NCBI RefSeq assembly: GCF_016714285.1
Contig: NZ_JADJNN010000003.1
Span: 248,001-312,000, forward strand
Direction: 5' to 3'
Length of the DNA stretch: 64,000 bases
Source: Nannocystis sp.
GTDB taxonomy: Bacteria > Myxococcota_A > Polyangia > Nannocystales > Nannocystaceae
Made by a program: the position numbers and the translations under genes
Notes under the pieces: model-generated
The model's database searches: none
What the model saw: the letters and a program-made list of their open reading frames with translations, nothing else
Told to the model about the DNA's origin: nothing
In this document: in pieces, positions 40,605-51,086 of the stretch
Layout of the letters: every line of letters starts with the position of its first letter
Position numbering within the stretch: the stretch's first letter is position 1

Positions 40605-41720
40605 GTGACCGCAAAACGCGATTATTACGAGGTTTTATCCGTTGAGCGGGGCGCGGCCACGGCGGACATCAAGCGCGCCTATCGCAAGCTGGCCATGCAG
40701 CACCACCCGGACCGCAACCCGGGCAACAAGGAGGCCGAGGAGCGCTTCAAGGAGGCGGCCGAGGCCTTCGAGGTCCTGAGCGACGACGACAAGCGCAAGC
40801 TCTACGACCAGTACGGCCACGAGGGGCCGTCCCGGGCGGGCTTCAGCGGCTTCCAGGGCACGGATGAGATCTTCAGCCGCTTCGGCGACCTGTTCGGCGA
40901 TCTGTTCGGCAACCTCGGCGGCTTCGCGGGCGGCCGACGCGGCGGTCCGCAGCGCGGTCAGGACCTCAAGACCCGCGTCGTGATCCCGTTCAGCGAGGCC
41001 GTCGTCGGGATCGAACGCGAGGTCACGATCCCCCGCCGGGACCCCTGCGAGGAGTGCGACGGCAGCGGCGCAGCGGCCGGGACCAAGCCCCAGGCCTGCA
41101 GCACCTGCAACGGCCAGGGCCAGGTGATCCACCGCCAGGGCTTCTTCACCGTGCAGACGGCCTGCCCGCGCTGCCACGGCGAGGGCCAGATCATCGCCAG
41201 CCCGTGCCGCGGCTGCAGCGGCACCGGCGTGGTCCAGAAGGAGACCACCCTCAAGCTGTCGATCCCCGCCGGCGTCGATGACGGCCAGACCCTGCGCATC
41301 CCCGGCCGCGGCATGGCCGGCAGCAAGGGCGGTCCGGCCGGCAACCTCTACGTGGTCGTCGCCGTCGAGGCCGACCCTCGCTTCCAGCGCGACGAGTTCG
41401 ACATCCACAGCAAGGTGACGATCAGCATGGTCCAGGCCGCGCTCGGTTGCACCGTCAAGGCGGCCAGCCTGCACGGCGACCAGGACCTCGAGATCGAGGC
41501 CGGCACCCAGCCCGGTCACATCATCGTCCGCAAGGGCAAGGGCATCCCGGTGCTCGGCGCCCGCGGCCACGGCGACCACCACGTCCACGTCGAGGTCACG
41601 GTGCCGAGCAAGCTCTCGGGCGAGCAGGAGGAGATCCTCCGCGAGCTGGCAGAGAGCCTCGGTGAGGCGGTCAGCGAGAAGAAGGGCTTCTTCAGCTCGC
41701 TGCGCAAGCGCAAGCGCTAG
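40605..41720 (+). CDS. dnaJ: Chaperone protein DnaJ
   Basis: 371 residues from GTG 40605, which gives the usual start (TAKRDYYEVLSVERGA). J domain 1-70 with the HPD motif (QHHPDRNPG), which stimulates DnaK ATPase, then a Gly/Phe-rich region (~75-115). A cysteine-rich zinc domain has four repeats (CEECDGSG, CSTCNGQG, CPRCHGEG, CRGCSGTG), and the two C-terminal substrate-binding domains follow. Canonical type I DnaJ, slightly short. No dnaK or grpE next to it. Shares a promoter pattern with the hsp20 pair. Its TAG stop overlaps the TAG stop of the convergent CDGSH gene within a CTAG palindrome. Confidence 0.97.
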   Translation: MTAKRDYYEVLSVERGAATADIKRAYRKLAMQHHPDRNPGNKEAEERFKEAAEAFEVLSDDDKRKLYDQYGHEGPSRAGFSGFQGTDEIFSRFGDLFGDLFGNLGGFAGGRRGGPQRGQDLKTRVVIPFSEAVVGIEREVTIPRRDPCEECDGSGAAAGTKPQACSTCNGQGQVIHRQGFFTVQTACPRCHGEGQIIASPCRGCSGTGVVQKETTLKLSIPAGVDDGQTLRIPGRGMAGSKGGPAGNLYVVVAVEADPRFQRDEFDIHSKVTISMVQAALGCTVKAASLHGDQDLEIEAGTQPGHIIVRKGKGIPVLGARGHGDHHVHVEVTVPSKLSGEQEEILRELAESLGEAVSEKKGFFSSLRKRKR

Positions 41721-41983
41721 GCGCCGCTGTCCATCTTGCTGTGGGTGCCGTCGCAGAACGGCTTGCCGGCGCTGTGCTTGCAGTTACACAGCGCGACCTC
41801 CCTGCACTCCTTGATGCGCAGCTTGACCGGCTTGATGTCCGTGATCTCGTGGGTGCCATCGCAAAAGGGCTGGGTCTTCGAGCGGCCGCAGGCGCACCAC
41901 CAGTAGATGCCCGGGTCGAGGGTCACCACGGTGGGCTCGCACTTGGCGACGAGAGGCTTGTCATTCGGCACGTCGTCCGTCAT
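41717..41983 (-). CDS. CDGSH-type iron-sulfur protein with two motifs
   Basis: 88 residues. Two CDGSH-like clusters are visible: CACGRSKTQPFCDGTH (~30-45) and CNCKHSAGKPFCDGTH (~65-80). Each supplies three Cys and one His for a redox-active [2Fe-2S] centre (mitoNEET family). Tandem-motif small proteins of this kind are common in bacteria and thought to act in iron-sulfur or redox handling. No membrane anchor. Convergent with dnaJ, sharing the stop palindrome, and 9 bases downstream of the MOSC gene on the same strand, so probably co-transcribed with it. Confidence 0.93.
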   Translation of the reverse strand: MTDDVPNDKPLVAKCEPTVVTLDPGIYWWCACGRSKTQPFCDGTHEITDIKPVKLRIKECREVALCNCKHSAGKPFCDGTHSKMDSGA

Positions 41984-41992
41984 CGCTCTGGT

Positions 41993-42484
41993 CTACACCA
42001 AAGCGCCCAGCTCGCGGGGCAAGCGACGCACGAGCGCTCCTTCGCGCACGAGGCCCTCGGTGAGCACGCGGGCGTAGAGGCGGCTCCACCCCGGGTGCAG
42101 CTTCTCGGAGATGCGGGTGAATTCGCCGCCCGTGAAGCTGCCCGCGATCGTGGTGCAGGGCGGCGCAGGTCCGGAGATCTCGAGGACCGCGACCTCGCCG
42201 ACGGCGAGGCGATCGCCGGCCTGTAGCTCGGACCACGGTAGCCCGGCGATCGTCAGGTTCTCACCGGCGCCGCCGGGGACGATCGGGTGACCCTCGGCGG
42301 CCAGAGCGTCGATGCACTCCTGTCCGAAGAGACAGACGGCTCGCTCAGGCCCGCCGTGGTGCTTGAGGTCGAGCTGACGATCACCGGCCACGCCGAGGGC
42401 GGTGAGCAGGGCCGCGACCACCGGCCGCTTCGGCACGCCGCCCTCCGGCGCCACGTTGATCTGGACGACGCGTCCCGTCGACAT
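41993..42484 (-). CDS. MOSC-domain protein
   Basis: 163 residues covering a single MOSC domain (the C-terminal domain of molybdenum cofactor sulfurases): MSTGRVVQINVAPEGGVPK at the start, GVAGDRQLDLKHHGGPERAVCLF, GAGENLTIAGL and the conserved cysteine in GPAPPCTTI. Stand-alone MOSC proteins such as YiiM and YuaD bind Mo-cofactor or reduce hydroxylated bases. Position next to a [2Fe-2S] CDGSH gene suggests a small redox operon (inference). TACACT lies 7 bases before the ATG. Confidence 0.92.
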   Translation of the reverse strand: MSTGRVVQINVAPEGGVPKRPVVAALLTALGVAGDRQLDLKHHGGPERAVCLFGQECIDALAAEGHPIVPGGAGENLTIAGLPWSELQAGDRLAVGEVAVLEISGPAPPCTTIAGSFTGGEFTRISEKLHPGWSRLYARVLTEGLVREGALVRRLPRELGALV

Positions 42485-42491
42485 GGCCGCG

Positions 42492-42497
42492 AGTGTA
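42492..42497 (-). promoter_or_regulatory. Candidate -10 box (TACACT), leaderless start of the MOSC gene
   Basis: TACACT on the minus strand, 7 bases before the ATG at 42484; the same hexamer precedes the gene starting at 6063. Confidence 0.4.
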
Positions 42498-42593
42498 GCG
42501 GCTTAAACGAGTCGAGCGCGCCACCTCTGGGATGGTCGCGCTCGGTCGCCGGCCAGGATCTGATGAGCTCACGGCCGGCCCAGCATCACCGGC

Positions 42594-42893
42594 TCACTTG
42601 GACTTGGAGCCGCCGCACTTCTCGAGATCTTCCATCGACGCGGCCTTGAGGGCGCAGTCGATCTCGGCGCGGGTGCCCTTGTCGACGCACTCCTTGACCA
42701 GATCACCCTTCATGCCGTCGGCCACCTGCTTGGTGATCTCGGCAGCCGGACCCTCCTGGCCCTTGGTCATCAGGGTGGCGAAGTGATCGGCGAACTTCTT
42801 ACAGTCGTCCTCGGAGGGCTTGCCGCCGCAGGCGCCCACAGCGAGGGAAACAGTGAAGCCGGCGGCGATGAACATGGCGTAGCTCTTGCGCAT
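42594..42893 (-). CDS. Small Cys-rich lipoprotein
   Basis: 99 residues from ATG 42893, which begins a lipoprotein signal ending VGAC (Cys22); AAAGGA sits about 6 bases before it. An ATG eight codons upstream is less likely. The mature chain is short, helical and charged with three further cysteines (DDCKKFADHF, KECVDKG, DCALKAA, EKCGG). This pattern of helices pinned by disulfides is seen in many small myxobacterial lipoproteins of unknown function. Confidence 0.78.
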   Translation of the reverse strand: MRKSYAMFIAAGFTVSLAVGACGGKPSEDDCKKFADHFATLMTKGQEGPAAEITKQVADGMKGDLVKECVDKGTRAEIDCALKAASMEDLEKCGGSKSK

Positions 42894-43125
42894 TGGTGTC
42901 CTTTTCTGATCAGGCACGGAGGGCCGTGAAACGAGTGCGGTTTCTGGGGTTCAAACCGATCGTTGGGGAGGCTACACGCACGCCCACAGCTTCCACAACC
43001 GTTTCTTTCGCCGGCCCGCGCGCCCGTTGGGGCGTCGCCCAAGCACCCGACATCTGCCAGCGGAGGCCCAGGCGGCGCCGATTCGCGCGTGATTCATGAA
43101 GGGATTGTGCGCGTTCGCACCCAAT

Positions 43126-44763
<1,638 letters not shown>

Positions 44764-44852
44764 CGACGCTCGACTCCGGGGGTGGCGAGAGCATGCCCGG
44801 AAATTCGCGCGTCGGCGACGCCCCGGGGCCGTGCGACGCCGCTCGCGCCGGG

Positions 44853-45506
44853 TCAGGCTCGGCGGCGCAACGGGAGGCTTCGCCGGGCGCGCCCAACGAG
44901 GCAAACGAGGCAAACGAGGCAAACGAGGCGAGCCAGGCTGACCGGCTCGCTGGCGACGGCGCAGCCGCTGCGGGAGATCGGCGCCGGACCGCCGAGGTCG
45001 GGCGGTGGCGGGGCGATCCGCGGTGGTTCGCGGCTGGTTGGTTCGGCCACCGGACGGTTGCCCGGCGCGCTGCCTGGGCCGAGCACCGCGAGGTCCTCGT
45101 CGGCCGAACTCGCCAGCCGCGTGCGTGAGCAGAGGTTGTCCGTCAGCTGGCCGTCGTCCTGCTTGCTCGCGTAGATGACATAGACCTTGCCGATCGTCAG
45201 GCTGCGCCCGCAGGCCGCGCTGCTGGCCCGCGAGCTCAGCTGCACCGCGGCCTTGAGCTCGCCCTTCCACTGGCGCAGCACCTCGAGGTCGTAGCGCACG
45301 AGGCCGGGGCCGGAGGAGCTGGCGAGGTCGGCGCTGACGTTCTCGACGCGGGCCTCGAACACCGCGTCGGCGCGCTCCATGGCGACCGCGGGGGCGGGCG
45401 GCTGCAGGCACGAGCAGGCGCGTGCGGCGTGAGGAAGCGCCCAGACCGTGAGCGCGAGCAGGCCGACCGCGAGTCGCGGGAGAGGTTGCCGGGTCAAGGA
45501 GCGCAC
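44853..45506 (-). CDS. Secreted netrin/TIMP-like (NTR) protein with MYXO-CTERM-like tail
   Basis: 217 residues, start uncertain (GTG 45506). After a signal peptide ending ...HAARA the mature protein begins with CSC, as in tissue-inhibitor-of-metalloproteinase/netrin-like domains. It continues with ADAVFEARVENV, YDLEVLRQWKGE, ACGRSLTIGKVYVIYAS and a later disulfide Cys (DNLCSRT). A Pro/Glu-rich stretch (~155-180) leads to a C-terminal block with GC, a hydrophobic segment (LVCLVCLVCLV) and an Arg cluster. That is the general make-up of MYXO-CTERM surface-sorting tails; the hydrophobic part is encoded by a 9-bp tandem repeat. The inhibitor role is suggested only by the fold; a predicted metzincin protease gene lies 7.6 kb away. 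Confidence 0.78.
   Translation of the reverse strand: MRSLTRQPLPRLAVGLLALTVWALPHAARACSCLQPPAPAVAMERADAVFEARVENVSADLASSSGPGLVRYDLEVLRQWKGELKAAVQLSSRASSAACGRSLTIGKVYVIYASKQDDGQLTDNLCSRTRLASSADEDLAVLGPGSAPGNRPVAEPTSREPPRIAPPPPDLGGPAPISRSGCAVASEPVSLARLVCLVCLVCLVGRARRSLPLRRRA
44895..44930. repeat. 9-bp tandem repeat coding for a hydrophobic tail
   Basis: Four consecutive units AACGAGGCA (last with G for A) on the plus strand. On the coding strand they give repeated Leu-Val-Cys triplets in the C-terminal segment of the NTR protein, so unit gain or loss would change the segment length by three residues. Confidence 0.8.
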
Positions 45507-45619
45507 GCTAACCCCTGCGGGCTGGCGTCGGCAAGCGTCGCGGCGCTGGTCAAGCGGCGTTGAAGTGCCTTACATAGCGCCGCCTGCGGGCCACATCGGC
45601 GGCGCGGCGAGGGGTAGCG

Positions 45620-47224
<1,605 letters not shown>

Positions 47225-47242
47225 ACCGACGGGCGCGTCGGT
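47225..47242. terminator. Hairpin between convergent genes
   Basis: A 7-bp stem (ACCGACG / CGTCGGT) with a GGCG loop directly after the ABC-F stop codon and before the stop of the convergent lipoprotein gene (47243). Possibly used in both directions. Confidence 0.5.
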
Positions 47243-47980
47243 TCACTCGTCCGGTTGGTTTGCGGCTGGCTCGTCAGGTTGGGCGGGCTCGGCCGGTCCT
47301 GCGATCGGCGGGCCCTTGTAGAGCTTTTGCGCAGAGAACAGCTCGGCGAGCGAGATGGTGCCGTCGGCGTTGAGGCCGAGGCGCAGCACGGCGTCCTCAC
47401 CGTTGTCGCAGCGGGCGTGGAACAGGCCGCCGCGCTCGCCGACCACCCACGGCTGCAGCAGGGTGCAGTGGCCCAGCTTGGTCGCGGGCGAGAGGGTGAG
47501 GTTGTGCTTGAAGGGGTGGCTGGTGTTCCAGGCCCAGGGCAGCGAGGCGAGCAGCGTCTTGGCGGCGGCGAGCAGCGCGGGCGGGGTGGGGATCCCAGCG
47601 GCCCCCGAGCGGACGCGGACGATGTGGCCGGCCGCGTCGAGGGTGAAGTGGGCCTCGAGCGCGCCGCGCTCGCAGGGGTAGCTCCAGCGGGCGCTGCGTT
47701 TGTCAGCGACCCACATGAATCGCGGCTCGCCGCAGGCGCCGAGCTGCTCGCGCAGCCACGTGAAGTGTTCGCGGGAGTGCCCGACTGGATCGGGCAACGC
47801 GGACAGCTTCGCCGCCTTTTCCGGAGTGAACAGCGCGAGGAAGCGGGCCTCGTCCCAGTTGTTGTAGAGGGCGCCGTACTCGGCGGCGACCTCGGGCATG
47901 ACCTCGGGGGTCGGGCGCGGGGTCGGGCCACCGCAGGCGCCGACGAGCACGAGCGAGGTGACCAGCAGGCGTAAGCGCAT
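47243..47980 (-). CDS. Secreted lipoprotein, unknown
   Basis: 245 residues. Lipoprotein signal ending VGAC (Cys16), then a short Pro/Thr linker. The mature part has two regions. Residues ~30-80 are helical and resemble the DUF3887-type small domain found before secreted hydrolases (EVAAEYGALYNNWDEARFLALFTPEKA). Residues ~85-215 are beta-rich with three cysteines (CERGALEAHFTLDAAGHIVRVRSG, HCTLLQPWVVGERGGLFHARC). The C-terminus is Pro/Glu/Asp-rich. No enzymatic motif. Promoter GTGACA-17-TACGGT directly upstream. Confidence 0.76.
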   Translation of the reverse strand: MRLRLLVTSLVLVGACGGPTPRPTPEVMPEVAAEYGALYNNWDEARFLALFTPEKAAKLSALPDPVGHSREHFTWLREQLGACGEPRFMWVADKRSARWSYPCERGALEAHFTLDAAGHIVRVRSGAAGIPTPPALLAAAKTLLASLPWAWNTSHPFKHNLTLSPATKLGHCTLLQPWVVGERGGLFHARCDNGEDAVLRLGLNADGTISLAELFSAQKLYKGPPIAGPAEPAQPDEPAANQPDE

Positions 47981-47986
47981 CGTGCC

Positions 47987-48015
47987 ACCGTAACAGCGCC
48001 CGCGGACGCTGTCAC
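47987..48015 (-). promoter_or_regulatory. Leaderless-type promoter of the lipoprotein gene
   Basis: On the minus strand GTGACA (48010-48015), a 17-base spacer and TACGGT (47987-47992), with the -10 box 6 bases before the ATG. Confidence 0.5.
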
Positions 48016-48135
48016 TTCAGGGCCGGGGCCTCGCAAGTCGGCACACCGCTTCGCCTGGCCTCGTCGGCGCTGGCTTCGCCCGGTACAGCTTCGATGTGCC
48101 GCCTCGCCAGCGACGGCGAGGGTCTCAGAGTGGCA

Positions 48136-48768
48136 CTAGAACCGGTCGCGCGCCGCGAACACCTTCTCGACGTACTTCTTGCTGCCGTCGGGGATGCCGC
48201 GCTTGCCGGCTTTTTGCCACTTGAGCACGTGGCCGGGGCCGCCGTGATAGGCGGCGAGGCCGAGCTTCACGTCGCCGAAGCGCTTGATCATGCGCGAGAG
48301 GTAGAGGCTGCCGGCGCGGATGTTGAAGCCGGGGTCGTAGGGCCGGGGCCGCTCACCGAGGCTCTTGGCGAGCTCGCGTGCGGTGGCCGGCATCAGCTGC
48401 ATGAGCCCCTGGGTGCCGCCCGGACCGCGAGCCCGGGCGTTGAACTTGCTCTCGACCCAGATGATGCCGTTCACCAGGCCAGGGTCGATCTGGAAGCGCT
48501 GCGCGGCCTCCTGGACCTCGGGCTGCACGGCGGCGATCTGCTCCCGCTGCGCCGCGGGCCACGAGGGCTCGCCGCCGCTGCCGTGGACCATGCCGGGAGA
48601 TCGCGCTGCGCTCGATCGTGAGCCCGCACATGCCCCGCTGGTCAGCGCCAGGCCCAGCAACAGCCATGTGACCGTCCACGGCGTCGGGCCGATGGCCCGC
48701 ACGAGGCTGTTGCGCCAGAGATGCCGTGCGACTGTGCGCAACCGCCGACCGGGAGCTGAAGTGGGCAT
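48136..48768 (-). CDS. Lytic transglycosylase, SLT-type, membrane or lipoprotein anchored
   Basis: 210 residues. An N-terminal hydrophobic segment (WLLLGLALTSGAC, Cys47) forms an unusually late signal after ~35 basic residues, so the true start may be downstream. The catalytic domain (~80-200) shows the SLT family motifs: the catalytic Glu in GIIWVESKFNARA, GTQGLMQLMPATA and KLGLAAYHGGPGHV. These enzymes cut the MurNAc-GlcNAc bond of peptidoglycan to give anhydro-muropeptides during growth, or in predators during attack. A 20-base inverted repeat abuts the start codon. Confidence 0.92.
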   Translation of the reverse strand: MPTSAPGRRLRTVARHLWRNSLVRAIGPTPWTVTWLLLGLALTSGACAGSRSSAARSPGMVHGSGGEPSWPAAQREQIAAVQPEVQEAAQRFQIDPGLVNGIIWVESKFNARARGPGGTQGLMQLMPATARELAKSLGERPRPYDPGFNIRAGSLYLSRMIKRFGDVKLGLAAYHGGPGHVLKWQKAGKRGIPDGSKKYVEKVFAARDRF

Positions 48769-48788
48769 ATGTAAGCCTCATCTTACAT
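48769..48788 (-). promoter_or_regulatory. AT-rich inverted repeat next to the transglycosylase start
   Basis: ATGTAAG and CTTACAT, perfect 7-bp arms around a 6-base spacer, directly upstream of the ATG. The minus strand also contains TAAGAT, a -10-like hexamer. Could be an operator or an mRNA hairpin at the ribosome site. Confidence 0.4.
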
Positions 48789-48944
48789 GGTGCGATGTGG
48801 CTTCCAAGTTTTTCCCGTCCAGGACAGGACAGCCGAGGGTTGGAGCAGCACCGGTTGGGGGTTCTGGCGCGAGGCGAGGTGGCGCTGCAGGGGGCCCGGG
48901 TCGGCGTGTCACGCGCGACGGGACCGCGGCCGTGTGTGCGCGGC

Positions 48945-48973
48945 TTGACCCTTCGGGGTCGATCCCGTTATAC
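48945..48973 (+). promoter_or_regulatory. Promoter of rplU-rpmA-obg
   Basis: TTGACC (48945-48950), a 17-base spacer and TTATAC (48968-48973), predicting a leader of about 100 bases before the rplU GTG. The rest of the 312-base gap from 48769 holds nothing else apart from the inverted repeat at its left edge. Confidence 0.65.
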
Positions 48974-49080
48974 GCCTTGTCCCTTCGCGCTCGGCGGGGG
49001 CTTCACCACTCCGAGCAGACGCGGCCGGCTCGACGGTCGCCGCCCGGGTGGGCGCATCACCTGAAGAACTGAGAGTTTCT

Positions 49081-49401
49081 GTGAGCGAGCTTCAGCAAGC
49101 CATCATCCGCACCGGCGGCAAGCAGTACCGCGTCAGCCCCGGCTCCGTCCTCAAGGTCGAGAAGCTGGCGGTCGCCCAGGGCACCGCGGTCGACTTCGAG
49201 GTGCTCCTCGTCGGTCAGGGTGACGCCGTCAAGATCGGCACGCCGCTCGTCGCCGGTGCCAAGGTCACCGGCGAGGTCGTGAGCCACGGCCGCGGCGTCA
49301 AGATCGTCGTGTACAAGTTCCGCAAGCGCACCAACTACCGGAAGAAGCAGGGCCACCGCCAGGCTTACACCGAGGTCAAGATCACCGGGATCCACGGCTA
49401 A
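49081..49401 (+). CDS. rplU: Large ribosomal subunit protein bL21
   Basis: 106 residues from GTG 49081 (an ATG eleven codons upstream has no support). The bL21 signatures AIIRTGGKQYRVSPGSVLKVEKL and KFRKRTNYRKKQGHRQAYTEVKI are present. bL21 binds 23S rRNA domain VI near the exit side of the 50S subunit. First gene of the usual rplU-rpmA-obg order. Confidence 0.97.
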   Translation: MSELQQAIIRTGGKQYRVSPGSVLKVEKLAVAQGTAVDFEVLLVGQGDAVKIGTPLVAGAKVTGEVVSHGRGVKIVVYKFRKRTNYRKKQGHRQAYTEVKITGIHG

Positions 49402-49455
49402 GAGACAGCCGCTTGTGTCTGTCCTTCGGGGCAGGCCGCGGCAGGAGAGACGACG

Positions 49456-49755
49456 ATGGCACACAAAAAAGGTCAAGGTTCGATCAAGAACGGCCGCGAC
49501 TCCAAGTCGCAGCGGCGCGGCGTCAAGAAGTTCGGCGGCGAGCTGGTGCGCGCGGGCAACATCCTGGTGCGCCAGGTCGGCAGCAGCTTCCACGCCGGCA
49601 ACAACGTCGGCACCGGCAAGGACTACACGCTGTTCGCCCTCAGCGACGGCACCGTCCGCTTCTACAAGCGGGGCCACGAGCGCAAGACCTTCGTCGCCAT
49701 CGACCCGGTCGCGGTCGGCGCGAACGAGGCCGAGCTCGCGTCGGCGGCCGAGTAG
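49456..49755 (+). CDS. rpmA: Large ribosomal subunit protein bL27
   Basis: 99 residues, ATG 49456 with AGGAG 6-7 bases upstream. Starts MAHKKGQGSIKNGRDSKSQRRGVK, the standard bL27 N-terminus that reaches the peptidyl transferase centre; Ile replaces the usual Thr or Ser at position 10. The rest (GNILVRQVGSSFHAGNNVGTGKDYTLF) is conserved. 54 bases after rplU. Confidence 0.97.
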   Translation: MAHKKGQGSIKNGRDSKSQRRGVKKFGGELVRAGNILVRQVGSSFHAGNNVGTGKDYTLFALSDGTVRFYKRGHERKTFVAIDPVAVGANEAELASAAE

Positions 49756-49757
49756 CG

Positions 49758-50987
49758 ATGCGCTTCGTCGACCAGGTGCGCATCGTCGTCCGCGCCGGCA
49801 AGGGCGGCGACGGCCTGGTCGGCTGGCGACGCGAGAAGTTCGTGCCCGACGGCGGTCCCGCGGGCGGTGATGGTGGTGGCGGCGGCGATGTCATCTTCGT
49901 CGCCGACGACCATTTAACCACCCTGCTGGATCTGAAGTTTCGCCAGCACTTCGCGGCCGAGTCGGGCAAGAACGGCGGGCCGAACAAGATGGCCGGGCGC
50001 AGCGGGGACGACCTGCGGGTGCGCGTGCCGCTCGGCACGATGGTGTACCTCGAGGGTCTCGCGGGCGAGCCCGGCGAGCGCCCGCCGTGGCTCGCGGAGG
50101 CGGGCGAGGACGCGGACGCGATGGAGAACTTCGGCCTGGTCCACTGGGTCGAGGATCCGCGCGACGAGGAGGACGAGCCGCCGGAGCTCGTGTTGCCGGA
50201 GAAGCCGCAGAAGCCGAGGAAGCGGCGCCAGGGCCAGAAGGACCCGGAGCTGCCGCCCGAGCCGGGGGACCTGCTGGCCGACCTGACGACGCCGGGGCAA
50301 GAGCTGGTGATCGCCAAGGGCGGCCGCGGCGGGCGCGGCAACGTGCACTTTCGCAGCTCGACCAACCGGGCGCCGGACCACGCCGAGCCGGGCACGCCCG
50401 GTGACGCCTACTGGCTGCGCCTCGAGCTCAAGCTGCTGGCCGACGTGGGCATCGTCGGCTTCCCCAACGTCGGCAAGTCGACCTTCATCCGGGCGATCTC
50501 TCGCGCGCGGCCGAAGGTCGGGGACTATCCGTTCACGACGCTCGTGCCGCAGCTCGGCGTGGCTGCGCTGCCCGATGAGCGCTCGCTGGTGGTCGCCGAC
50601 GTGCCGGGGCTGATCCGCGGCGCGAGCGAGGGCAAGGGCCTCGGCCTCGACTTCCTCCGCCACCTTGAGCGCACCCGCGTGCTGCTGCACATCCTCTCGC
50701 CGGACTTCGCCGAGGACCGCGACCCGCTGCGCGACCTGGCCGCGCTCGAGCACGAGCTCAAGCACTACGGCGACATGTTCGAGGGCCGCCCGCGGGTGGT
50801 GGCGATCAACAAGATCGACACCAGCGAGAGCCAGGAGGCGTTGCAGCCGCTGCGCAAGGCGCTGCGGGCCCAGGGCATCCCGCTGTTCCCGATCTCCGCG
50901 CTCACCGGCGAGGGCGTGCCAGAGCTGATGGAGGCGCTGTGGCGCCGCGTCGACATGGTGCGCCGCCAGCCCGCCGCGGTGGAGTGA
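49758..50987 (+). CDS. obg: GTPase Obg/CgtA with an inserted loop in the Obg fold
   Basis: 409 residues, ATG 49758, two bases after the rpmA stop (coupled, no own ribosome site). The N-terminal glycine-rich Obg fold (VDQVRIVVRAGKGGDGLVGWRREKF ... GGPAGGDGG) is interrupted after ~100 by about 70 extra residues. These are acidic then Lys/Pro-rich (EAGEDADAMEN, DPRDEEDEPPELVLPEKPQK), before the fold resumes at DLLADLTTPGQELVIAKGG. The G domain is intact: GFPNVGKS (G1), DVPGLI (G3), NKID (G4), ISA (G5). Obg acts in 50S assembly and stringent control. Two Obg strands are joined by a far longer loop than usual. Confidence 0.95.
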   Translation: MRFVDQVRIVVRAGKGGDGLVGWRREKFVPDGGPAGGDGGGGGDVIFVADDHLTTLLDLKFRQHFAAESGKNGGPNKMAGRSGDDLRVRVPLGTMVYLEGLAGEPGERPPWLAEAGEDADAMENFGLVHWVEDPRDEEDEPPELVLPEKPQKPRKRRQGQKDPELPPEPGDLLADLTTPGQELVIAKGGRGGRGNVHFRSSTNRAPDHAEPGTPGDAYWLRLELKLLADVGIVGFPNVGKSTFIRAISRARPKVGDYPFTTLVPQLGVAALPDERSLVVADVPGLIRGASEGKGLGLDFLRHLERTRVLLHILSPDFAEDRDPLRDLAALEHELKHYGDMFEGRPRVVAINKIDTSESQEALQPLRKALRAQGIPLFPISALTGEGVPELMEALWRRVDMVRRQPAAVE

Positions 50988-51010
50988 CCCCGCGGGGCGC
51001 GGCGGAGTGA

Positions 51011-51028
51011 CCTGTCCGATCGGACAGG
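51011..51028. terminator. 18-bp perfect palindrome between convergent obg and nadE
   Basis: CCTGTCC-GATC-GGACAGG, located 23 bases after the obg stop and 58 before the nadE stop. It could serve as a two-way terminator (no T-run) and is also an inverted pair of the GGACAGG repeat core found elsewhere. Confidence 0.4.
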
Positions 51029-51086
51029 CGGGAGCTGCCGTGCGAACGGCGCGTGGAGTGGCGGCGAGCGAGTGGCGGCGCCGTGA

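Noticed and set aside
49048..49080. Earlier ATG for rplU
   Set aside because: Adds 11 residues not found in bL21; GTG 49081 fits the family start.
48980..49080. Ribosomal-protein leader regulatory structure before rplU
   Set aside because: A ~100-base leader is predicted, but I could not see a convincing conserved fold.
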